From Chitinophaga dinghuensis (GTDB lineage Bacteria > Bacteroidota > Bacteroidia > Chitinophagales > Chitinophagaceae): a DNA stretch of 64,000 bases. The stretch covers positions 186,001 to 250,000 of the forward strand of contig NZ_QLMA01000002.1 in the NCBI RefSeq assembly GCF_003259435.1. The letters are read 5' to 3'. Shown here in pieces: positions 37,067 to 44,442 of the stretch (within the stretch, counting starts at the first letter, position 1; each line of letters opens with the position of its first letter). Position numbers and translations under genes: made by a program. Under the pieces are notes generated by a model. The model searched no databases and was not told the DNA's origin. It saw only the letters and a list, made by a program, of their open reading frames with translations.

Positions 37067-37074
37067 CAAAAATA
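37067..37074 (-). promoter_or_regulatory. -7 box of ppiD
   Basis: TATTTTTG on the minus strand matches TAnnTTTG; the expected start near 37060 leaves a leader of about 24 nt. Confidence 0.45.
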
Positions 37075-37119
37075 GAATAAAATAACTGTAACTGCAAAAG
37101 AGTATTTTTTGCCTTCAAA

Positions 37120-37706
37120 TCCTTTACTGTACTACGTTTGAGGGGTATCTAACACTTTTATGTACCGACTATCATTAACAGGTTTTCCACAATATGCCCA
37201 TTTTTCCAACTCATTTTTTTTCAGCAGATTAGTGTTTTAAAACGCAGAATTGGCGTGGTATTTTCGCAGTCTTGCCCCATTAGGGATCGGTTAGCTTTAT
37301 TCACATTTGTGAAAAAGTGAATAAAGCAATTCACAGGTATTTGTGAATAAAATAGTGCAAAACACGCTTCACCTCTTTTTTGGTGTTTTTTCATTCGGGG
37401 TCAGTTTTTTTCCACAATTGATGTGTAAAAACCCCTGTAAAACGTAAAATAAGGTGGGAAAAGGTACCCTTGTCCACAGGTAAAACTAAATTTGTTTTTA
37501 CGCTAAAAGTTTCCCTTAGAAAATTTTTATGTGGATTGTGGATAGTTAACCGCATCTTTTAACATTTTCCTAATACAGTGGATAGCAAAAAGATTTTCAC
37601 GTCCCAGGATATCCACGTATGTGGATGAAATCACTAAAATCCAATACAGAAGCGGAAACAGGGTGTTAATTTTGATGTGGATAATGAAGACAAAAGGAAT
37701 AACAAC
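37120..37706. other. AT-rich intergenic region with DnaA boxes upstream of nadA (possible left part of oriC)
   Basis: This non-coding stretch holds TTATTCACA at 37297-37305, TGTGAATAA at 37342-37350 and TGTGGATAA at 37676-37684. All three are exact TTATNCACA-type DnaA boxes (either strand). Near matches include TGTGGATAG at 37537-37545. The boxes point in both directions and show no fixed spacing, unlike the array right of nadA. Initiator binding is inferred from the motif only. Confidence 0.6.
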
Positions 37707-37714
37707 TACATTTG
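37707..37714 (+). promoter_or_regulatory. -7 box of nadA
   Basis: TACATTTG is an exact TAnnTTTG match 89 bp before the nadA start. The leader between them contains a short hairpin (AGCCC 37750-37754 with GGGCT 37765-37769) followed by a T-rich run, which could act as a weak attenuator. Confidence 0.4.
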
Positions 37715-37802
37715 TATCAAGCTGAAAAATTTAATTTCCACATATTCACAGCCCTAATAGTAGTGGGCTTTTCTTTTTAAATATTTAAATAGATATATAG
37801 TC

Positions 37803-38810
37803 ATGATTATGGAAATTGCCGCCGCAAAAAAAAATTTGCAACACAACGGATTTTTGGATATACCGGTGGATCCTGCTTTGGATTTGTTTGCTGCAATTGA
37901 AGATTTGAAAAAACGCAAAAATGCAATTGTACTTGCGCACTATTATCAGGAGCCGGACATTCAGGACATAGCGGATTATATTGGGGATAGTCTCGGACTT
38001 TCTCAACAGGCTGCCAAAACAGATGCAGACATCATCGTTTTTGCCGGTGTGCATTTCATGGCCGAAACCGCAAAAATTCTGAGTCCACAGAAAAAAGTAC
38101 TCCTGCCGGATCTGAAAGCAGGTTGTTCTTTGGCCGACAGTGCGCCACCAGAGCTGTTTAAGAAGTTCAGAGACAAGTATCCGGATCATATCGTGATTTC
38201 TTACATCAACTGTTCTGCGGGTATCAAAGCCCTTTCCGATATCATCTGTACCTCCTCAAACGCCGAGAAAATCATCGAAAGCGTTCCCAAGGACCAGCCG
38301 ATCATTTTTGCCCCCGACAGGAATTTAGGCGCTTATTTGATCAAAAAAACGGGTAGAGACATGGTTTTGTGGAACGGCGCCTGCATGGTTCATGAGATAT
38401 TTTCTCTGGAAAAGATCATGAAATTGAAGGTTCGTCACCCGAAAGCCAAGATAGTGGCTCATCCGGAGTGTGAACCTGCTGTCCTGGAAGTGGCGGACTA
38501 CATCGGTTCCACTACTGCGCTCCTGAAATTCACACAACGAGACAGTGCGGAAGAATATATCGTAGTGACTGAAACTGGAATTTTGCACCAGATGCAAAAA
38601 GAGAATCCAGCTAAAACTTTCATACCTGCTCCTCCAAATAATGCTTGTGCTTGCAATGATTGTCCACATATGAAACTGAACACATTGGAAAAACTTTACC
38701 TGTGTATGGAATATGAGCAACCTGAAATCACCATGGAAGAAAAATTGCGTGTAGCGGCATTAAAACCTATTGAAAGAATGTTAGCAATTAGTGCGGCTGC
38801 AGGATTGTAA
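37803..38810 (+). CDS. nadA: Quinolinate synthase
   Basis: A 335-residue 4Fe-4S enzyme that condenses iminoaspartate with dihydroxyacetone phosphate to quinolinate in de novo NAD synthesis. The N-terminal [24 protein letters not shown] (about residues 40-63) carries the conserved His and Tyr. The cluster cysteines are expected in AGCSLAD (about 110), WNGACMVHE (about 197) and CACNDCPHM (C-terminal). All three regions are intact and the length is normal. nadB and nadC are not adjacent. The gene stands alone, flanked on both sides by long DnaA-box-rich non-coding DNA, with its own promoter. There is a second ATG two codons in (37809). Confidence 0.96.
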   Translation: MIMEIAAAKKNLQHNGFLDIPVDPALDLFAAIEDLKKRKNAIVLAHYYQEPDIQDIADYIGDSLGLSQQAAKTDADIIVFAGVHFMAETAKILSPQKKVLLPDLKAGCSLADSAPPELFKKFRDKYPDHIVISYINCSAGIKALSDIICTSSNAEKIIESVPKDQPIIFAPDRNLGAYLIKKTGRDMVLWNGACMVHEIFSLEKIMKLKVRHPKAKIVAHPECEPAVLEVADYIGSTTALLKFTQRDSAEEYIVVTETGILHQMQKENPAKTFIPAPPNNACACNDCPHMKLNTLEKLYLCMEYEQPEITMEEKLRVAALKPIERMLAISAAAGL

Positions 38811-38841
38811 GACAGTTATCCACCTAATTCACATTTTTGAG

Positions 38842-38877
38842 AGTCCGTGTAATCACATTACACGGACTTCTTTTTTT
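38842..38877 (+). terminator. nadA terminator
   Basis: GTCCGTGTAA pairs with TTACACGGAC around the 5-nt loop TCACA, followed by a T-run (TTCTTTTTTT). Confidence 0.8.
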
Positions 38878-39028
38878 AGTACAAAAATTTATTAAAAATC
38901 AATTAGTTATAGACCTATATCCACAAACTTATATTTTTTGTTTCCCCAGCCACTTCACATAAAACTATACATCTGCACATAGTTGTTCACAATCCACATC
39001 AAAATACGTTTCAAAATCAAAAAATGAA

Positions 39029-39770
39029 GGCGCTGAGAATTGAATATTCATTTTGACCATTGGGTTTGCACGGCAAAAAATATTTTATTGAATTGTCAGC
39101 GCCCTATTAGAGCTGTGAGAATTGAAATTTTAAGATTATTTTGATCCTCTGCATGAATTAGTTCGTTCTCCCCATTCTCATCAGGTTCTGAGAAAGGGAC
39201 CTGACATTTTACTATTCTATTTTTTCCCGGCATACCCCTTATGTTTTCATAAATTTTTCATTGTCAAGTCCTTCGTTTGAAAAATGGTTATTCACAGATA
39301 TGTGGATATCTGTGGATTACTTGGAAATAGTTATCGAGACCTATTAATCCCGGAATTTGAAAGAGAGGTGAAAATGAAAAATGAAGGCTTTGAGAATTGA
39401 ATATTTTTTGAAATCGTGTGCATAGTCCAGGTTTTGAAATTTTATGCAATTCTCAGCGCATAGGTTGTGCTTTGAGAATATAGTCAGACCTATGTTATGG
39501 TGGGAATCAATTTTTTCATTCAATTCTCACGGCTTTGGGAAGGCGCTGAGAATTGAATGGATTTTTGAGGATGGCTATGCTTGTAATTGGAGAAATTGAT
39601 GCGATTGTCAGCGCACAATGAAGGCGCTGACAATTGCATATATAAAATAGGATCGGTGAGTGAAATGAGAGCTAATGTAGGTCGCTTTGGGTAAGCCGCT
39701 GAGAATGCAATGAAGGTTAATAAACTGTGGTTACCCTTGCAAACTTTGGATGACTTTATTCTCAGGCGAC
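39029..39770. repeat. Family of inverted-repeat pairs, core GGCGCTGAGAATTGAAT
   Basis: Copies on the plus strand start at 39029, 39112, 39386, 39467 (partial), 39542, 39623 and 39695. Minus-strand copies are at 39087-39103, 39173 (partial), 39444-39460, 39518-39534, 39599-39614 and 39756 (partial). The consensus is GGCGCTGASAATTGMAT. Most copies form inverted pairs whose starts are 51-61 bp apart (for example 39029/39087, 39386/39444, 39542/39599), and neighbouring plus copies are often 72-83 bp apart. The pairs could form hairpins with loops of about 40 nt or be binding sites for a protein. This motif is unrelated to the DnaA box and I do not recognise it. Confidence 0.75.
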
Positions 39771-39820
39771 TTATTAGAAGTTTGGAAAAAGATTGAAATA
39801 GGCCTTAGTGGGAGGAAATA

Positions 39821-41316
39821 TGTGGAAAACCTTGTGGAATATAGTGTTGGTGGGATTATTTCAGTGCTTTTGGGCGTATAATGTGGAAAAAGTCATGCTT
39901 ATTCTCAGTTTTTTAAAATTTTTTCTTCTTTTCTATATGAAATGTGAATAATTGCAGCCTATTGCTCTTATTTGAAATATAATTTCTCTCTTTTTACCAT
40001 TGAATTTGTGGATAATAGTGTGATATCCACATATTTTTTCAAAATTTTTTGTTTTTACTTCTATTTATGTGCATAAACTCCCACTGTATATTGATTTTGG
40101 AAGGATTTTCAGAAGATTTTGACACCAAATGTGGAAAATGTCCCCTTTTTCAAAAATTTTTTTTTGAATTTATGTTGTTTGTTCACTTAGATGTGAATAA
40201 AGTGCCTGTAGTCAAGGGTTTCAGCTAAATTTTTAGATTTTTTTACTGTAGAATGTGAATAAACGGGTGAATTGTGGAGATGTGATCTAAAATTTTACTT
40301 TTTTCTGTCCTTAGATGTGGATAAAGCCGCTCTAGTCAAGGATTTTCGCTGATTTTTCAAAATTTTTTGATGCAGAATGTGAATAAACAAGTGAATTGTG
40401 GAGATGTGATCTAAAAATTTTCTTTTTCTGCACTTAAATGTGAATAAAGTCGCTCTAGTCAAGGGTTCTCACCGATTTTTTAAAAATATTTTGATGCAGA
40501 ATGTGAATAAACAGGTGAATTGTGGAGATGTGATCTAAAAATTTTCTTTTTTCTGCACTTGAATGTGAATAAAGCCGCTCTAGTCAAGGGTTCTCACTGA
40601 TTTTTCAAAATTTTTTGATGCAGAATGTGAATAAACGGGTGAATTGTGGAGATGTGATCTAAAATTTTTCTTTTTTCTGTACTTGAATGTGAATAAGGTC
40701 GCTCTAGTCAAGGGTTCTCACTGATTTTTCCAAATTTTTTGATGCAGAATGTGAATAAGGAGGTGAATTGTGGAGATGCGATCTGAAAATTTTCTTTTTT
40801 CTGTACTTAAATGTGGATAAAGCCCCTGTTGTCAAGGGTTCTCACTGATTTTTCAAAAATTTTTCGATGTAAAATGTGAATAAGCGGATGAATGGTGTAG
40901 ATGTAATCTAAAATTTTTCTTTTTTCTGTACTTATGTGTGAATAAAGCCGCTCTAGTCAAGGATTCTCATTGATTTTTTAAAATTTTTTTGTTGTAGAAT
41001 GTGAATAAGAGTCGAATTAAGAGAGATCTCATCTAAAATTTTACTTTTTTCTATTCTCAAATGTGAATAAGCCCTCCGAAGTCAAGAATTCTCTCTTATT
41101 TTCAAAAAATTTTTTGAAATAATGTGGATTAAATGAAATGATAGGAGGATACTGGCTATAATTTGAAACTTTTTCCATCTTAGATGTGAGTAGCTCTTTT
41201 ATCCTCAAGGATTTCCTTCAAAATTTTTAAAATTTTCTTTTGACCATGTAAATCATGTACACAGCAGGGGAGAGATCAGTTATAATTCTCTTTTTGTGTG
41301 CTTCAAATGTTCCGTG
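39821..41316 (+). repeat. Phased DnaA-box array (about 25 units of 62 bp), candidate oriC
   Basis: DnaA-box-like 9-mers in one orientation start at 39821, 39882, 39943, 40007, 40068, 40130, 40192, 40254, 40316, 40378, 40439, 40502, 40564, 40626, 40688, 40750, 40812, 40875, 40937, 41000, 41062, 41123 and 41185, with faint remnants at 41247 and 41308. Spacing is 61-64 bp throughout. Seventeen are exact TGTGRATAA and 40068 is TGTGCATAA. Two half-unit types alternate (one with AGTCAAGGGTTCTCACTGAT, one with GTGAATTGTGGAGATGTGAT), giving a 124-bp dimer. Each unit also has an AAAATTTT-like tract about 20 bp before the next box. The centre is most uniform and the edges are decayed. There is no coding potential. 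Confidence 0.9.
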
Positions 41317-41524
41317 ACATCAATACTGGGTATACATCCAGATTTTTCAGAAATTTTTCATCTCTACACATCCTGGATATGGCTTTTTTTCAAATTTTTT
41401 TTGATCTACCTGGGAAGATATATGCGGAGCCACGAAATAGTGGGCAGGAGACGTAGTTTCTATTTATCTGCAGAGGGAAGATAGATAATGAGCTCAAAGG
41501 AGCATTTTGCGGGGAAACAAGCAT
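41317..41524. other. Right flank of the DnaA-box array
   Basis: AT-rich in its left part, without the 62-bp phasing. A 62-codon open frame spanning 41296-41484 exists but starts inside the array and has no family resemblance, so I regard it as chance. Confidence 0.4.
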
Positions 41525-41557
41525 AAAAAAAGGTAGAGGATTAAATTTCCTCTACCC
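41525..41557 (-). terminator. feoA terminator overlapping the stop codon
   Basis: TCCTCTACC (41548-41556) and GGTAGAGGA (41532-41540) form a 9-bp stem, followed on the minus strand by TTTTTT. The first arm contains the last codons of feoA and the stop lies in the loop. Confidence 0.8.
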
Positions 41558-41777
41558 AAATATGATCAGCTTCTGTTTTTCGGAGCGATAAGTTATAACC
41601 AGCTACCATGATAGAAATCGGATCTCCGAGTGGTGCGACCTTTTCAATCTTAACTGTTTCACCAGGTACGCAACCCATTTCCATCAGTTTAATATGAAGA
41701 TCATCTTTTTCAAATTCTATTATCACTGCACTTTTACCTGTAGCAAGTGAGGACAATTTAATAATGCCATTTTTCAT
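41541..41777 (-). CDS. feoA: FeoA-domain protein
   Basis: A 78-residue SH3-like FeoA domain protein. The landmark is KLMEMGCVPGETVKIEKVAPLGDPISIMVAGYNLSLRKTEADHIWVE, which covers the family core (residues ~31-77). FeoA usually supports the FeoB ferrous-iron transporter, but no feoB is adjacent here, so it is either an orphan partner of a distant FeoB or a regulator-like stand-alone domain. It has its own TAACTTTG promoter box about 65 bp upstream and a terminator that overlaps its stop. It is divergent from ybeY and sits beside the DnaA-box array. Confidence 0.9.
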   Translation of the reverse strand: MKNGIIKLSSLATGKSAVIIEFEKDDLHIKLMEMGCVPGETVKIEKVAPLGDPISIMVAGYNLSLRKTEADHIWVEEI

Positions 41778-41842
41778 TATCTACTAATTGGTCCGTTTAA
41801 ACTTTGTTTCGGCATGTGGGTATACTTGCATTGGACGATAAG

Positions 41843-41850
41843 CAAAGTTA
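41843..41850 (-). promoter_or_regulatory. -7 box of feoA
   Basis: TAACTTTG on the minus strand is an exact TAnnTTTG match; the expected start gives a leader of about 60 nt. Confidence 0.45.
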
Positions 41851-41932
41851 GCCCCGAAGTCCCAATATGCAAAAAGAAACATTAAGAGTCACAATTTTTC
41901 ACTTTACTTTTACATGAATTTAATTGAGGGTT

Positions 41933-42358
41933 ATGGCAATACAATTTACAGCCCATGAAGTTAGTCTTGGACTGAAGAACAGAACTGCACTTAAGAAATT
42001 TCTGACTGATTTATTTAAAAGAGAAGGACAAGGTTTATCAGGACTTCATTATATCTTCTGTACGGATGAATATCTGTTGCAGATTAATCAACAATACCTG
42101 AATCATGATACCTATACCGATATCGTTACTTTTGAAATGTCCGACGATCCGGCTATAACTGAAGGAGAGATTTACGTGAGCCTGGATAGAGTGAAGGAGA
42201 ATGCGAAACAATTCGGCGTATCTGTAGAACATGAGCTTCACCGCGTTATTTTCCATGGAGCATTACATCTTTGCGGATTCAAGGATAAAACGAAAAAGGA
42301 AGAAGCATTAATGAGAGAAAAAGAAGAAGAGAATCTACATCTCTATTTCAAAAAATAA
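41933..42358 (+). CDS. ybeY: rRNA maturation endoribonuclease YbeY
   Basis: A 141-residue zinc-dependent RNase for 16S rRNA 3' processing and ribosome quality control. The family core is NHDTYTDIVTFEM (about residues 57-69) and EHELHRVIFHGALHLCGFKDKTKKEE (about 98-124). The usual metal motif is HGxLHLxGxDH; here the first two His are present, but the position of the third is Asp in GFKD, a variant I associate with Bacteroidota YbeY. The ATG at 41933 is preferred to a TTG three codons earlier. It is followed directly by two parS palindromes and a terminator, so it is a single-gene unit. Confidence 0.93.
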   Translation: MAIQFTAHEVSLGLKNRTALKKFLTDLFKREGQGLSGLHYIFCTDEYLLQINQQYLNHDTYTDIVTFEMSDDPAITEGEIYVSLDRVKENAKQFGVSVEHELHRVIFHGALHLCGFKDKTKKEEALMREKEEENLHLYFKK

Positions 42359-42359
42359 A

Positions 42360-42375
42360 TGTTTCACGTGGAACA
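42360..42375. promoter_or_regulatory. parS site 1 (ParB binding palindrome)
   Basis: TGTTTCACGTGGAACA matches the conserved parS consensus TGTTNCACGTGNAACA at all fixed positions. It begins 1 bp after the ybeY stop. Confidence 0.85.
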
Positions 42376-42397
42376 TTTTTAACGGACTATACCATTA

Positions 42398-42413
42398 TGT
42401 TCCACGTGGAACA
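42398..42413. promoter_or_regulatory. parS site 2 (ParB binding palindrome)
   Basis: TGTTCCACGTGGAACA is a perfect 16-bp palindrome and fits the parS consensus. It lies 38 bp from site 1. Confidence 0.88.
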
Positions 42414-42420
42414 TTCGAAC

Positions 42421-42452
42421 AAAAAAAGAGGACAGCCGTCCTCTTTTTGTTT
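42421..42452. terminator. ybeY terminator (bidirectional shape)
   Basis: AAAAAGAGGAC (42423-42433) pairs with GTCCTCTTTTT (42438-42448) around AGCC. It is placed after the parS pair. Confidence 0.82.
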
Positions 42453-42518
42453 AGTAGAATCAGATCTCTCTATTGTAAAAAAATTCCTGGATAAGATATA
42501 TTTTATAAAAAACGGGTC

Positions 42519-42623
42519 AAAATGACCTAAAATCGACCTTCAGAAACCCGGTAAATTTCGACGATCGTTTGCTAACTGAGTACTTGTGTTCAAGGAGTGG
42601 TAGAGGCGCTTAAATCGCCTAAA
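42519..42623 (+). repeat. 105-bp direct repeat, copy 1
   Basis: It aligns without gaps to 46386-46490 at roughly three quarters identity, with a 30-bp identical block (42529-42558) whose middle reads CGACCTTCAGAAACCCGG. It lies between the ybeY terminator and the end of the DUF6265-like gene. No coding potential; function unknown. Confidence 0.8.
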
Positions 42624-42683
42624 GATAGTGTTTTTCTATTCTAAGATACATGTTCCGTGGCAGCAAGCGCTTTTTTCCCATTT

Positions 42684-43154
42684 TTATTGCTTTTCTTGTT
42701 TTTGGAAGAGAAAGCCGATCGACTTTTTCTCATCGGAGGTAATTACTCTTAATACATTCCCATTTCTCCAGTAAACTATCTTTTTGGGAAAATCATGGGT
42801 TGAATTTTCGCAGATAAATCCATTTGCATTTACTTCTGTTATTCTGAAATATACAGGTCCATTATTTTCAGCGACTACTGCCACATAGTATAAAGTATCT
42901 TTCTTTACCTCTAAAGCCAATTGTTCCACAAAAGCAGTATCGGTACCTTTCAAGGTGATACCCTGGCCTTTCCAGGATAAAGGAGTAATCTTCTTCCATT
43001 CTTCATAGCCAGATCTTCCTGGTTTGGTATTCGTCCGGGTCCATTTTCCTTCCAGCCAACTTAATTGCTTCAGCTGAAATGCTGGGGACGTTTTCTGAGC
43101 AGCAACAGTAAACATGCATATTAAAAGAATACTACTCAAAATAAAATGTTTCAT
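42684..43154 (-). CDS. Exported DUF6265-like protein
   Basis: A 156-residue protein with a signal peptide ending VAAQ (residue ~19). The mature part has the lipocalin-like pattern of DUF6265: LSWLEGKWTRTN near the start, then YEEWKKITPLSWKGQGITLKG, LYYVAVVAENNGPVYFRIT and the NSTHDFPKKIVYWR segment. Such small beta-barrel proteins may bind a lipophilic ligand, but nothing is proven. It is an isolated gene on the minus strand between the parS cluster and the mnmG upstream region; its start faces the long gap before mnmG. Confidence 0.72.
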   Translation of the reverse strand: MKHFILSSILLICMFTVAAQKTSPAFQLKQLSWLEGKWTRTNTKPGRSGYEEWKKITPLSWKGQGITLKGTDTAFVEQLALEVKKDTLYYVAVVAENNGPVYFRITEVNANGFICENSTHDFPKKIVYWRNGNVLRVITSDEKKSIGFLFQKQEKQ

Positions 43155-44340
43155 ATGGCATATGTACTAAAGTGAGAAATAGGTTTATCACAGAAAGTTA
43201 GGGTATTTAGGAACAGGAAGCAATTGCTGAGGATTGCATAAATAGTCAAGGGAAGATTCGGCAGACTTATATACCTGAACGCCTTGAGATGACAATGGAG
43301 ATTCATTTATCCGCATCGGATTGGTTGTTTTATTAATACCATGGAGGCTAAGAAGAATGGAGCATATCGCTTTATAGGAAGTGTATCGATGTTATATAAA
43401 GCTTGTGCTTCCTTAAGTTCTTTTTGGAGACAGCTTTTTCTGAAATAAAATCATAGGAATGATCACTTCCTCAACAGCATATTATGAGTTTTAAACCTAT
43501 TCCTCTTGTCTGAATTCCCTGAGGGTTTTTCCTAAAGTATGTCGCCTCCTCTATATATTTCTGCTTTTGAAAAGTTCCTGTTGATGATTTGAAATGGGAT
43601 AATGAGGTTTTGATATTGTCTCCTATATTTAAAACTTGGGTATCCTAGTGGATAGGAGGATGTAGATATTTATTTCCTTCAGGGAGCAAAAAATAATGAT
43701 TTCCTGGGAAAGGCATTACAGACATTTTCGCCCCAATCGGTACTTTGCCATCTGGTTTATAAGGAGGAATTTGTCTCCCATTTTATTTCATTTTCGATAT
43801 TTCTGTAGGGACGGATACTGGAAGTGGTTATCTCCATATGAGAACGAACCATTACCCTAATGAAGTACATTACCCTAGTTTAATTTCGAATGAAGATAGT
43901 TTGCCTCCACCTTATGCTTGCTGTCTGTATAAAAGGAGAGAAGAGCAACTTGATATATCCTTAATGATGATTTGAGGCGATGATGACTATGATCTCACCT
44001 TCTAGGAATACGATTGGTGTGGTCCTTCTGCTTCATGTTCTCAATTGATGATGTGCTGCTAAATGAAAGAAGTTCCTGTATGGGTGGTTTATCTTACCTA
44101 AGCCATCAAGTGGATGAGCATGTTTTCCGACTGGGGAGCTTGGAATGGAATTATCCCTTGCTTTGACTCTCCAAATGAAGGTTTGTTTTCTGAGCTAAGA
44201 TCGGATGAGTTAACCAGAGTGGTATGTGTCTCCCTATATCCTTTTGCTGGAATATTGGCATTATCCGGTACCTGATTTATGAGCCTTCCATATAGGTGGT
44301 TGGATAAAATCGGGGCTTTTCATTTAGCTCCGTTTTGAAG
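43155..44340. other. 1.2-kb gap before mnmG with possible decayed coding fragments
   Basis: No full gene is present. Several short frames have protein-like composition: minus strand 43757-43870 (37 codons from an ATG), continued in another frame by minus 43645-43764 with the text PYKPDGKVPIGAKMSVMPFP, and plus strand 44102-44275 with SDWGAWNGIIPCFDSPNEGL. Adjacent frames carrying sensible sequence but broken by stops suggest a frameshifted relic of one or two genes. I cannot name a family, and chance cannot be excluded. Confidence 0.3.
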
Positions 44341-44367
44341 AATTATCATCTCAAAGTAGAAAATCAA

Positions 44368-44383
44368 TGTTCCACGTGGAACA
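44368..44383. promoter_or_regulatory. parS site 3 in the mnmG promoter region
   Basis: TGTTCCACGTGGAACA, identical to site 2, lies 75 bp upstream of the mnmG ATG and about 36 bp upstream of its -7 box. ParB bound here could also affect mnmG transcription. Confidence 0.88.
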
Positions 44384-44418
44384 TTATACTTTATAGAAAC
44401 ATTCTCCCTACTTCTATG

Positions 44419-44426
44419 TAATTTTG
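44419..44426 (+). promoter_or_regulatory. -7 box of mnmG
   Basis: TAATTTTG is an exact TAnnTTTG match, 17 bp before the ATG. Confidence 0.5.
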
Positions 44427-44442
44427 CACTTTCAATTTTAAT

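Larger units (their letters stand above)
38811..39820. other. Non-coding region left of the DnaA-box array
   Basis: About 1 kb without coding potential. It contains a near-perfect DnaA box TTATCCACC right after nadA (38816-38824), a TTATTCACA box (39288-39296) followed by TGTGGATAT (39301-39309) and TGTGGATTA (39311-39319), and a family of inverted repeats listed separately. A hairpin at 38844-38868 (arms GTCCGTGTAA and TTACACGGAC) followed by a T-run is the likely nadA terminator. Confidence 0.65.

Noticed and set aside
39821-41316. CRISPR array
   Set aside because: The sequence between the boxes is itself repeated (two alternating half-units) rather than unique, the repeated unit is not a 25-40 bp palindromic repeat, and no cas genes are near.
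39821-41316. Plasmid iteron origin from an integrated plasmid
   Set aside because: Flanking genes are chromosomal housekeeping genes (nadA, ybeY, mnmG) with no rep gene or integration scars visible.
41296-41484. 62-codon open frame in the right flank of the array
   Set aside because: It starts inside the decayed repeat, has no family resemblance and an odd Phe-rich composition; treated as chance.
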